Origin: Streptomyces sp. NRRL F-4489
Lineage (GTDB): Bacteria; Actinomycetota; Actinomycetes; Streptomycetales; Streptomycetaceae
Direction of reading: 5' to 3'
DNA length: 6,193 nt
NCBI RefSeq assembly: GCF_001509485.1
Contig: NZ_LLZI01000092.1
Span: 1 to 6,193, forward strand
In this document: one piece after another, positions 1 to 6,193 of the stretch
Layout of the letters: every line of letters starts with the position of its first letter
How positions within the stretch are numbered: position 1 is the first letter of the stretch
Notes under the pieces: model-generated
The model's input: only the letters and a program-made list of their open reading frames with translations
What the model was told of the DNA's origin: nothing
Databases searched by the model: none
Program-made: the position numbers and the translations under genes

Positions 1-5
1 CCGCA

Positions 6-49
6 CCCCCGGCCCCCGCGTCCCCCCAGGCCCCGGCCGCCCCGGCCCC
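6..49 (-). repeat. Clustered G tracts, potential G-quadruplex on the minus strand
   Basis: The plus strand has six C tracts of four to six bases at 6-10, 13-17, 22-27, 31-34, 40-43 and 46-49. They are separated by gaps of 2, 4, 3, 5 and 2 bases. The minus strand therefore has six closely spaced G tracts of at least four, more than the four needed for an intramolecular G-quadruplex. The pattern is directly visible; folding and function are inferred. It could also be simply low-complexity GC-rich spacer. Confidence 0.6.
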
Positions 50-270
50 GTACCGGCCGGTCCCGCGATATGGCCGATTCCACCCCCTCAGGCGCTCTTG
101 TACTGATCCGGTCGCGGCGAGAGGCTGCGGTGGTGGCGCCGACGGGCCCCGGCGCGGCAACGGAATCCGCACACCGCAACTCCGCTGTGATCAGACCGAG
201 TTGAGGAGGCGACCGCCCACCGTGTCAGCACCGAGCCGCGACCGCCCGCCGGGACGCCGGCCCCTGCCCG

Positions 271-286
271 CCGGCGCGCGCGCCGG
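271..286. repeat. 16-base perfect GC palindrome
   Basis: Positions 271-286 equal their own reverse complement and consist only of G and C. With GCCC at 266-269 and GGGC at 285-288 nearby, alternative hairpins are possible. It has no T tract after it, so it does not look like a terminator. It could be an operator or just chance in GC-rich spacer. Confidence 0.4.
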
Positions 287-513
287 GCGCGGTGACGTAC
301 CGGTAGTTCATCTTCCGGGGGCTTTCCCCGCCGCCGCCCGCGGGCAGGCTCACCGGGTACGCCCTACCGCCCACCCGCCCGGCGGGGTCCGGCCCGGTCC
401 GCCGTGCGGTCCGCCAGCGGAGTGAAAGCGCGCAGAGGCGCCCATGCCCCCACCCGGTCCGCCTGCCGTGGAACGGATACAAAGGACAAAACCCCGCAAA
501 GCACCACAAACCC

Positions 514-520
514 AGGTGAG
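514..520 (+). promoter_or_regulatory. Ribosome binding site of glgE
   Basis: AGGTGAG matches the 3' part of the complement of the 16S rRNA tail (AGGAGGTGA). When aligned in that register, the GG at 515-516 lies 7 bases before the ATG at 524, a normal distance. This site decides the start: the upstream in-frame GTG codons at 404 and 422 have no comparable site. Confidence 0.75.
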
Positions 521-523
521 CCC

Positions 524-2527
524 ATGATCGGTCGCATCCCTGTTCTGGACATCCGCCCGCAGATCGATTGCGGCCGCCGCCCGGCGAAGGCCGTGGTGGG
601 TGAGACCTTCGAGGTCTCCGCCACGGTCTTCCGAGAAGGCCATGACGCGGTCGCCGCGAACGTGGTGCTGCGCAATCCCGCCGGCCGCTGCGGCCCGTGG
701 ACCCCCATGCGCGAACGGGCGCCCGGCACCGACCGGTGGGTGTGCGAGGTGACCCCGGACGTCGAGGGGCGCTGGACGTTCACCGTCGAGGCGTGGTCGG
801 ACCCGGTCGCCACCTGGCGCCGGCACGCCGGGGTGAAGATCCCGGCGGGGATCGACACCGAGCTGGTCCTGGCCGAGGGCGCCGAACTGCACGAACGGGC
901 CGCCGCCGAGGTCCCCAAGAGCGACGGCCGGGAGGCGGTGCTGGCCGCCGTCGACGCGCTGCGCGATGCCACCCTGCCGGCCGCCACCCGCCTGGCCACC
1001 GCGCTCGCGCCCCAGGTCACCGCGGCGCTGGACCGCCATCCGCTGCGCGAACTGCTGACCGTCTCGCGTCCGATGCCGCTGGTCGTCGAGCGGCGCAGAG
1101 CCCTGTTCGGCTCCTGGTACGAGCTGTTCCCGCGCTCCGAGGGCGCGGTGACCGGACCGGACGGCGCGGTCGTCAGCGGCACCCTGCGCACCGCCGCCGA
1201 GCGGCTGCCGGCGGTCGCCGCGATGGGCTTCGACGTGGTCTACCTCCCGCCCGTCCACCCCATCGGGACCACCCACCGCAAGGGCCGGAACAACGCCCTG
1301 TCGGCCGGCCCGGACGACGTCGGCTCGCCCTGGGCCATCGGCTCCCCGGCCGGCGGCCACGACGCGCTCCACCCGGACCTGGGCACCTTCGAGGACTTCG
1401 CGCACTTCGTCCGCACCGCCCGCGACCTGCGGATGGAGGTGGCGCTGGACTTCGCGCTCCAGTGCTCCCCGGACCACCCGTGGGTCACCCTGCACCCCCG
1501 GTGGTTCCACCACCGCGCCGACGGCTCCATCGCCTACGCCGAGAACCCGCCGAAGAAGTACCAGGACATCTACCCGCTCGCCTTCGACGCCGACTTCCGC
1601 GGCCTGGTCAAGGAGACCGAGCGGCTGCTGCGGTTCTGGATGGACAAGGGCGTGCGGATCTTCCGGGTGGACAACCCGCACACCAAGCCGGTGGCGTTCT
1701 GGGAGAAGGTGCTCGGCGACATCAACCGCACCGACCCGGACGTGATCTTCCTGGCCGAGGCGTTCACCCGCCCGGCGATGCTGCACACCCTCGCCCAGAT
1801 CGGCTTCCAGCAGTCGTACACGTACTTCACCTGGCGCACCACCAAGGAGGAGCTGACCGGCTACCTCACCGAGCTGGCCGGTGAGAGCGCGAGCTACCTG
1901 CGGCCCAACTTCTTCGTCAACACCCCCGACATCCTGCACGCCTACCTCCAGGAGGGCGGCCGCCCGGCCTTCGAGGCGCGCGCCGTCCTGGCCGCCACCC
2001 TCTCCCCCACCTGGGGCGTCTACGCGGGCTACGAGCTGTGCGAGGCGACCGCGCTCAGGCCCGGCAGCGAGGAGTACCTGGACTCGGAGAAGTACCAGAT
2101 CAAGCCCCGGGACTGGGAGGCCGCGGCGCGCGAGGGGCGCACCATCGCCCCGCTGATCACCGCGCTGAACCGCATCCGGCGCCGCCATCCCGCCCTGCAG
2201 CAGCTGCGCAACCTGCGCTTCCACCGCACCGACAACGACGCGGTGCTCGCCTACTCCAAACGGGCGGGGACCGGCGACGGGGCCGACACGGTCCTCACCG
2301 TGGTCAACCTCGACCCGCACCACACCCACGAGGCGACGGTGTCGTTGGACATGCCGGAACTCGGCCTCGGCCGGCACGAGTCCTTCCCGGTGCGCGATGA
2401 GCTCACCGGCGACACCTACCACTGGGGCAGGGACAACTATGTGCGCCTGGAGCCGGGCAGCTCGCTCGCGCCGGCCCATGTGCTGTCGCTGCGACCGTCC
2501 TCACCGATCGGAGGGTCACCCAATTGA
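524..2527 (+). CDS. glgE: GlgE, alpha-1,4-glucan:maltose-1-phosphate maltosyltransferase
   Basis: GlgE is a cytoplasmic GH13_3 enzyme that transfers maltosyl units from alpha-maltose 1-phosphate to the non-reducing ends of alpha-1,4-glucans, releasing phosphate. The 667-residue product has the family layout: N-terminal beta domain with a helical insert (about residues 1-195), catalytic barrel (about 196-568) and C-terminal beta domain. Visible catalytic residues are nucleophile D383 in RVDNPH, acid/base E412 in FLAEAF and D469 in TPDILH. Their 29- and 57-residue spacings match D394, E423 and D480 of S. coelicolor GlgE as I recall them. NPPKKY (341-346) aligns with the maltose-phosphate binding segment, and K253 in THRKGRNN is also conserved. 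ATG 524 is chosen because homology begins directly there ([10 protein letters not shown]) and it has a ribosome binding site. The frame stays open upstream to GTG 404, so an N-terminal extension of up to 40 residues cannot be wholly excluded; S. coelicolor GlgE has a few more residues before this motif. The gene overlaps treS by four bases. Confidence 0.97.
   Translation: MIGRIPVLDIRPQIDCGRRPAKAVVGETFEVSATVFREGHDAVAANVVLRNPAGRCGPWTPMRERAPGTDRWVCEVTPDVEGRWTFTVEAWSDPVATWRRHAGVKIPAGIDTELVLAEGAELHERAAAEVPKSDGREAVLAAVDALRDATLPAATRLATALAPQVTAALDRHPLRELLTVSRPMPLVVERRRALFGSWYELFPRSEGAVTGPDGAVVSGTLRTAAERLPAVAAMGFDVVYLPPVHPIGTTHRKGRNNALSAGPDDVGSPWAIGSPAGGHDALHPDLGTFEDFAHFVRTARDLRMEVALDFALQCSPDHPWVTLHPRWFHHRADGSIAYAENPPKKYQDIYPLAFDADFRGLVKETERLLRFWMDKGVRIFRVDNPHTKPVAFWEKVLGDINRTDPDVIFLAEAFTRPAMLHTLAQIGFQQSYTYFTWRTTKEELTGYLTELAGESASYLRPNFFVNTPDILHAYLQEGGRPAFEARAVLAATLSPTWGVYAGYELCEATALRPGSEEYLDSEKYQIKPRDWEAAAREGRTIAPLITALNRIRRRHPALQQLRNLRFHRTDNDAVLAYSKRAGTGDGADTVLTVVNLDPHHTHEATVSLDMPELGLGRHESFPVRDELTGDTYHWGRDNYVRLEPGSSLAPAHVLSLRPSSPIGGSPN
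2510..2515 (+). promoter_or_regulatory. Ribosome binding site of treS inside glgE
   Basis: GGAGGG lies within the last codons of glgE. Eight bases separate it from the TTG at 2524. The strong site offsets the weak start codon and supports reading TTG as the true start. Confidence 0.8.
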
Positions 2528-4242
2528 TCGTCAATGAGCCCGTTCCCGACACGTTCGAAGACACCCCGGCGAAGGACCGCGACCCCGAATGGTTCAAACG
2601 GGCGGTCTTCTACGAGGTCCTGGTGCGCTCGTTCCAGGACAGCAACGGCGACGGCATCGGGGACCTCAAGGGCATCACGGCCAAGCTCGACTACCTCCAG
2701 TGGCTGGGCGTGGACTGCCTCTGGCTGCCGCCGTTCTTCAAATCCCCGCTGCGGGACGGCGGCTACGACGTCTCCGACTACACCGCGGTGCTGCCGGAGT
2801 TCGGTGACCTGGCGGACTTCGTGGAGTTCGTGGACGCCGCCCACCAGCGCGGTATGCGGGTCATCATCGACATGGTGATGAACCACACCAGCGACCAGCA
2901 CCCGTGGTTCCAGGAGTCCCGCACCGACCCCGAGGGCCCGTACGGCGACTACTACGTCTGGGCGGACGACGACAAGCAGTACGCCGACGCCCGGATCATC
3001 TTCGTCGACACCGAGGTCTCCAACTGGACCTTCGACCCGGTACGCAAGCAGTACTACTGGCACCGCTTCTTCTCCCACCAGCCGGACCTGAACTACGAGA
3101 ACCCGGCCGTCCAGGAGGAGATGATCTCCGCCCTGCGGTTCTGGCTGGACCTCGGCATCGACGGCTTCCGGCTGGACGCGGTGCCCTACCTCTACGCCGA
3201 GGAGGGCACCAACTGCGAGAACCTCCCGGCCTCGCACGCGTTCCTCAAGCGGGTCCGCGCCGAGATCGACGCGCACTACCCCGACACCGTGCTGCTGGCG
3301 GAGGCCAACCAGTGGCCGGAGGACGTGGTCGACTACTTCGGCGACTACGCGGTCGGCGGCGACGAATGCCATATGGCGTTCCACTTCCCGGTCATGCCGC
3401 GGATCTTCATGGCGGTGCGCCGGGAGTCCCGCTACCCGGTCTCCGAGATCCTCGCCAAGACCCCGGCCATCCCGTCCGGCTGCCAGTGGGGCATCTTCCT
3501 GCGCAACCACGACGAGCTGACCCTGGAAATGGTCACCGACGAAGAGCGCGACTACATGTACGCGGAGTACGCCAAGGACCCGCGGATGCGCGCCAACATC
3601 GGCATCCGCCGCCGACTGGCCCCGCTGCTGGACAACGACCGCAACCAGATCGAGCTGTTCACCGCGCTGCTGCTGTCGCTGCCCGGCTCGCCGATCCTGT
3701 ACTACGGCGACGAGATCGGGATGGGCGACAACATCTGGCTCGGCGACCGCGACGCCGTCCGCACCCCGATGCAGTGGACCCCGGACCGCAACGCCGGCTT
3801 CTCCTCCTGCGACCCCGGCCGGCTGTTCCTGCCGACCATCATGGACCCGGTCTACGGCTACCAGGTCACCAACGTCGAGGCGGCGATGAGCTCGCCCTCG
3901 TCGCTGCTGCACTGGACCCGCCGGATGATCGAGATCCGCAAGCAGAACCCGGCCTTCGGGCTCGGCAGCTACACCGAGCTGCCGTCGTCCAACCCCGCGG
4001 TGCTGGCCTACCTCCGGGAGTCGCCGGGCAAGGACGGCGCGGACGACGACCTGGTGCTGTGCGTGAACAACTTCTCCCGCTTCGCGCAACCCACCGAGCT
4101 GGACCTCCAGGCGTTCAGCGGCCGCCATCCGGTGGAACTGATCGGCGGCGTCCGCTTCCCGCCGATCGGCACGCTGCCGTATCTGCTGACCCTGGCGGGC
4201 CACGGGTTCTACTGGTTCCGGCTGCGCAGAAACGCCCCGTAG
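2524..4242 (+). CDS. treS: TreS, trehalose synthase (maltose alpha-D-glucosyltransferase)
   Basis: TreS is a cytoplasmic GH13_16 enzyme that reversibly isomerises trehalose and maltose; in this pathway it supplies maltose to the maltokinase. The product is 572 residues, normal for a TreS without a fused kinase. The barrel motifs are DMVMNHTS (D116-H121 segment), GFRLDAVPY with nucleophile D218, LLAEANQWP with acid/base E260, and RNHDEL with D330. The spacings of 42 and 112 residues equal those of D230, E272 and D342 in mycobacterial TreS. The N-terminal segment [19 protein letters not shown] is the usual start of the barrel. The TTG start at 2524 overlaps the glgE stop (TTGA) and is backed by GGAGGG eight bases upstream. 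No in-frame ATG lies before the first conserved residues. Translation is probably coupled to glgE. In mycobacteria TreS forms a complex with the maltokinase; whether that holds here is not shown by sequence. Confidence 0.97.
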   Translation: MIVNEPVPDTFEDTPAKDRDPEWFKRAVFYEVLVRSFQDSNGDGIGDLKGITAKLDYLQWLGVDCLWLPPFFKSPLRDGGYDVSDYTAVLPEFGDLADFVEFVDAAHQRGMRVIIDMVMNHTSDQHPWFQESRTDPEGPYGDYYVWADDDKQYADARIIFVDTEVSNWTFDPVRKQYYWHRFFSHQPDLNYENPAVQEEMISALRFWLDLGIDGFRLDAVPYLYAEEGTNCENLPASHAFLKRVRAEIDAHYPDTVLLAEANQWPEDVVDYFGDYAVGGDECHMAFHFPVMPRIFMAVRRESRYPVSEILAKTPAIPSGCQWGIFLRNHDELTLEMVTDEERDYMYAEYAKDPRMRANIGIRRRLAPLLDNDRNQIELFTALLLSLPGSPILYYGDEIGMGDNIWLGDRDAVRTPMQWTPDRNAGFSSCDPGRLFLPTIMDPVYGYQVTNVEAAMSSPSSLLHWTRRMIEIRKQNPAFGLGSYTELPSSNPAVLAYLRESPGKDGADDDLVLCVNNFSRFAQPTELDLQAFSGRHPVELIGGVRFPPIGTLPYLLTLAGHGFYWFRLRRNAP

Positions 4243-4248
4243 GGTCCG

Positions 4249-4266
4249 CGTGCCCCACCGGGCACG
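4249..4266 (+). other. Short hairpin just after the treS stop codon
   Basis: CGTGCCC (4249-4255) and GGGCACG (4260-4266) form a perfect 7-base-pair stem with a CACC loop. It begins six bases after the treS stop and has no T tract. It may protect the transcript's 3' end or slow polymerase ahead of the stronger terminator downstream; this is inference. Confidence 0.55.
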
Positions 4267-4278
4267 GGCCCCGGATCC

Positions 4279-4317
4279 ACGCCCGTACGCGACCGCCCGG
4301 CGCGTACGGGCGTTTTT
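4279..4317 (+). terminator. Intrinsic terminator after treS
   Basis: Arms at 4280-4291 (CGCCCGTACGCG) and 4301-4312 (CGCGTACGGGCG) are perfect 12-base complements with a 9-base loop. A further A4279-T4313 pair is possible. Five T residues follow at 4313-4317. This is a textbook Rho-independent terminator on the plus strand. The minus strand has no T tract after the hairpin, so it should act in one direction only. It ends the glgE-treS unit and implies that pep2 has its own promoter or depends on read-through. Confidence 0.87.
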
Positions 4318-4352
4318 CGACCGCACGTCCGGGCAACCTCCCTACTACCGCA

Positions 4353-4389
4353 CGGGCCGGGTGGGCCATGGACGGTCCCCCTCGGCCCG
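4353..4389 (+). other. Imperfect 13-position hairpin upstream of pep2
   Basis: Positions 4353-4365 can pair with 4377-4389: eleven Watson-Crick pairs, one G-T pair (4360/4382) and one mismatch (4362/4380), with an 11-base loop. No T tract follows. Possible roles are an operator or a structured leader of the pep2 transcript; in GC-rich DNA it could also arise by chance. Confidence 0.4.
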
Positions 4390-4416
4390 GGAGGGGCACC
4401 GCCGAGCAGTGAAGCG

Positions 4417-4436
4417 AACGCCGAGAAACGCCGAAA
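4417..4436. repeat. Two tandem copies of a 10-base repeat
   Basis: AACGCCGAGA (4417-4426) is followed directly by AACGCCGAAA (4427-4436), differing at one position. The 10-base period places both copies on the same face of the helix, which would suit cooperative protein binding. It lies 117 bases before the pep2 start. Function is not known. Confidence 0.5.
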
Positions 4437-4537
4437 ACGCGCGCGCGTAAGGACGATCTCGCCCGACACGTCCCCCACCGCCGCATCGTAAAGGCCGCAT
4501 TCCGGGACACTTTGCCCTGTCTGTCGTGTGCCCGGGG

Positions 4538-4543
4538 AAAGGA
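4538..4543 (+). promoter_or_regulatory. Ribosome binding site of pep2
   Basis: AAAGGA lies nine bases before ATG 4553 and pairs with the 16S rRNA tail. The earlier in-frame GTG at 4526 has no such site, so ATG 4553 is chosen. Confidence 0.75.
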
Positions 4544-4552
4544 CGCGACGCC

Positions 4553-6010
4553 ATGTCGGACACCGCCTCGACCCGTGCCACCCGAAACAGCCCTGACCGC
4601 TCGCTGGTCACCGCTCCCGACCTGCTCGCCTCGCTGGTACCGCTGCTGGCCGAATGGGTGCCCCGGCAGCGGTGGTTCGCGGGCAAGGGCCGGCTGCTGA
4701 CCGGCTTCACCCTGGTCTCGGCCACCGAACTGCTGCCGTGCACCGGCCCGGGAACGTCCCCGGGCCTGCTCCAGCTGCTCGTCCGCGCCCAGCAGAGCGC
4801 CCCGCCCACCCGTGCGCCGGCCGCCGGCGACTGCTACCAGCTGCTGCTGGGCACCCACCCCGCGCCGCCGCCGCACCTGGCGCCGGCGGTGATCGGCCGC
4901 CCGGCCGGCGGCCCGCTGCGCGGCCGTATGGTCTACGACGCGCTGCTGGACAACCGGCTGTGCGGACTGCTGCTGGAGCGGCTGCGGGTGCCCGGCCGGA
5001 TCGGGGCGCTGCGGTTCTGCCGCGAACCGGACGCCGGGATCCCCTCCGGGCTGCCCGCCCGGCCGATCGCCGTGGAGCAGTCGAACTCCTCCATCGTCTT
5101 TGGCGATACGTTCATCCTGAAGGTCTTCCGGCGCGTCGAGCCGGGCGTCAACCCGGATCTGGAGCTGCCGCGGGCGCTGGCCGGCGCCAAGTGCGCCCGG
5201 GTCCCGGCGCCCGCCGCGTGGTTCGAGTCGGCGGTCCCGGAGGACACCGGGGAGGCCACGACGCTGGGCGTCCTCCAGCCGTTCCTGGCCGGCTCCACCG
5301 ACGGCTGGCAGCTGGCCCTGAACGCGCTGGCGGTGCGCGCCGACTTCACCCGCTCGGCCCGCGCGCTCGGCCACGCCACCGCCGAGGTGCACACCGCGCT
5401 CGCCCAGGCCCTGCCCACCACCGAACTGCGCCGCCCGGAGCTGGCCGCGATCGCCGGGCGGATGCGCGAGCGGCTGGAGGCCACCGCCCGCGCGGTGCCG
5501 GTGCTCGAACCGTACCGGGCGCGGCTGCGGGCGGCGTTCGACGCGCTCGCCGCGATGGGGCACGACGGGCGCAGCTGGGCGGCCCAGCGGATCCACGGCG
5601 ATCTGCATCTGGGGCAGACGCTGCGGGCCGCGGACGGGGGCCGCTGGGCGCTGATCGACTTCGAGGGCGAACCGGCCCGGCCGCTGGCCGAGCGGCGCCG
5701 CCCGCAGCCGGCCGTCCGGGACGTCGCCGCGATGCTCCGCTCGTTCGACTACGCCGCCCGCAGCGGCCCGGCCGGCGGCGACCCGTGGGCGCTGGACTGG
5801 GCCCGCCGCACCCGCGCCGCGTACTGCCTGGGCTACGCCGAGGCGGGCGGCCTGGACCCGCGCTCCGCCCCGGAGCTGATGCGGGCGTACGAGACCGACA
5901 AGGCCGTCTACGAGGTGCTGTACGAGGCCCGGCACCGGCCCGACTGGCTGTCGGTGCCGATGGCGGCGATCCGGCGGCTGGCGGCCTGCGGGGACCCGGG
6001 GGCCGGCTGA
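4553..6010 (+). CDS. pep2: Pep2/Mak, maltokinase
   Basis: Maltokinase is a cytoplasmic enzyme that uses ATP to phosphorylate maltose to alpha-maltose 1-phosphate, the donor for GlgE. The 485-residue product has an aminoglycoside-phosphotransferase-like kinase fold behind a family-specific N-terminal cap. Visible landmarks are W41-F-A-G-K in the cap (WVPRQRWFAGKGR), the nucleotide-binding strand EQSNSSIVFGDTFILK (175-190) with ATP-contacting K190, the catalytic loop HGDLHLGQ with D350, and IDFEGEP with metal-binding D369. The C-terminal segment YEVLYEARHRPDWLSVP is also typical. It is slightly longer than mycobacterial maltokinases (about 455 residues); the extra length appears to be in the polar N-terminus and low-complexity loops of the cap, such as residues 82-110. 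ATG 4553 is chosen by its ribosome binding site. The gene follows treS by 310 bases with a terminator between, so it is probably transcribed separately, perhaps with a glgB gene beyond the window. No missing catalytic residue or frameshift is seen. Confidence 0.95.
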   Translation: MSDTASTRATRNSPDRSLVTAPDLLASLVPLLAEWVPRQRWFAGKGRLLTGFTLVSATELLPCTGPGTSPGLLQLLVRAQQSAPPTRAPAAGDCYQLLLGTHPAPPPHLAPAVIGRPAGGPLRGRMVYDALLDNRLCGLLLERLRVPGRIGALRFCREPDAGIPSGLPARPIAVEQSNSSIVFGDTFILKVFRRVEPGVNPDLELPRALAGAKCARVPAPAAWFESAVPEDTGEATTLGVLQPFLAGSTDGWQLALNALAVRADFTRSARALGHATAEVHTALAQALPTTELRRPELAAIAGRMRERLEATARAVPVLEPYRARLRAAFDALAAMGHDGRSWAAQRIHGDLHLGQTLRAADGGRWALIDFEGEPARPLAERRRPQPAVRDVAAMLRSFDYAARSGPAGGDPWALDWARRTRAAYCLGYAEAGGLDPRSAPELMRAYETDKAVYEVLYEARHRPDWLSVPMAAIRRLAACGDPGAG

Positions 6011-6082
6011 GCCCGCCGCCCGCGCCACCGGGCCGGCCCCGGTCCGTACGCCGCCGGCCGCCGCATGGCCCGGCCCCGTACA

Positions 6083-6112
6083 CCGCCCGCCGCCCGCCGC
6101 CCGCCGCCCGCC
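6083..6112 (-). repeat. Four-copy 7-base tandem repeat with minus-strand G-quadruplex geometry
   Basis: CCGCCCG is repeated four times without error (6083-6110), plus two bases of a fifth copy. On the minus strand this gives four GGG tracts separated by identical four-base CGGC linkers, fitting the usual G3-N1-7 quadruplex rule. It lies in the spacer after pep2. A seven-base unit can change copy number by slippage. The pattern is directly visible; folding is inferred. Confidence 0.7.
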
Positions 6113-6126
6113 TCCTCCCCTGACTC

Positions 6127-6142
6127 CGCCCCGGGCGGGGCG
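6127..6142. other. Small GC hairpin after pep2
   Basis: CGCCCC (6127-6132) and GGGGCG (6137-6142) form a 6-base-pair stem with a 4-base loop. There is no following T tract, so it is at best a weak or Rho-assisted terminator element. The rest of 6011-6193 holds no supported gene. Confidence 0.3.
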
Positions 6143-6193
6143 AGAGCCCGCGCCACCTGAAGCGCACGGCCTGCCGACGATGCGACCGTGAAC

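Larger units (their letters stand above)
1..523. other. Upstream non-coding region of glgE, no supported gene
   Basis: I see no convincing gene in this stretch. Open frames here are proline/arginine-rich and look like by-products of high GC. The left end is a series of C tracts (annotated separately). The middle has a GC-only palindrome at 271-286 and an isolated GAGGAGG at 203-209. The right end changes composition to an A/C-rich leader. The glgE promoter is probably somewhere in this region, but I could not find a pair of -35/-10 hexamers with acceptable spacing and do not name one. In some Streptomyces a glycogen phosphorylase gene lies upstream of glgE on the other strand; no part of it can be recognised here. 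Confidence 0.6.
4318..4552. other. Non-coding region upstream of pep2
   Basis: This gap between the terminator and pep2 contains no supported gene. It holds an imperfect hairpin at 4353-4389, a 10-base tandem repeat at 4417-4436, and a short alternating CG run at 4439-4447. A promoter for pep2 is expected here because of the upstream terminator, but I found no -35/-10 pair I would defend. Confidence 0.6.

Noticed and set aside
225..309. Short minus-strand frame with an ATG near 309 and GGAAG just before it
   Set aside because: The purine stretch directly abuts the start codon, the product is only 28 residues, and no family resemblance can be seen.
355..360. GGGTAC resembling the -10 element of SigB-type stress promoters
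   Set aside because: No matching -35 element occurs 14-16 bases upstream; the nearest GCTTT (321-325) is 29 bases away. A lone hexamer is not enough.
404..523. In-frame N-terminal extension of GlgE from GTG 404 or GTG 422
   Set aside because: Neither start has a nearby ribosome binding site, the added residues do not resemble GlgE, and ATG 524 has AGGTGAG correctly placed right before the conserved GRIPVLD segment.
350..2479. Very long open frame opposite glgE, and similar long minus-strand frames opposite treS and pep2
   Set aside because: They lie antisense to genes with clear family motifs and intact catalytic residues. Their translations are low-complexity Arg/Gly/Ala/Val-rich. Long antisense frames are expected in DNA with strong G/C third-position bias.
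4250..4450. Small plus-strand frame in the treS-pep2 gap (66 residues)
   Set aside because: It runs through the terminator hairpin and T tract, has no ribosome binding site and has an arginine-rich low-complexity product.
4526..4552. GTG 4526 as the pep2 start
   Set aside because: No ribosome binding site precedes it, while AAAGGA lies nine bases before ATG 4553; the nine extra residues would consist of the binding-site sequence itself.
6188..6193. GTG at the right edge as a possible start of a glgB gene
   Set aside because: Only two codons remain in the window and no clear ribosome binding site precedes it. The idea comes only from usual gene order.

Overview
The window looks like chromosomal DNA from Streptomyces or a close relative. 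It is very GC-rich with strong G/C third-position bias, uses GTG/TTG as well as ATG starts, and its proteins closely match Streptomyces members of their families. It carries three plus-strand genes of the GlgE pathway, which turns trehalose into alpha-glucan: glgE (maltosyltransferase), treS (trehalose synthase) and pep2/mak (maltokinase). A branching-enzyme gene (glgB) is the usual fourth member, but it is not visible here; the sequence stops 183 bases after pep2.

Layout: positions 1-523 contain no gene I can support. They start with a run of C tracts (G tracts on the minus strand) and end in an A/C-rich, T-free leader next to the glgE ribosome binding site. glgE (524-2527) and treS (2524-4242) overlap by four bases (TTGA) and are almost certainly one translationally coupled unit. 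After treS come a short hairpin and then a strong intrinsic terminator (about 4279-4317). A 235-base gap follows, with another imperfect hairpin and a 10-base tandem repeat, and then pep2 (4553-6010). The terminal 183 bases hold a four-copy 7-base tandem repeat with G-quadruplex geometry on the minus strand, and no supported gene.

How the genes work together: TreS interconverts trehalose and maltose, Pep2 phosphorylates maltose with ATP to maltose 1-phosphate, and GlgE transfers the maltosyl unit onto alpha-1,4-glucan chains, which GlgB would then branch. All three proteins are full length with their catalytic residues intact. The pathway itself is well known and I see no new enzymatic system. 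What deserves attention is the non-coding organisation: the terminator separating maltokinase from its pathway partners, the structured gap before pep2, and the minus-strand G-quadruplex motifs at both ends of the window.
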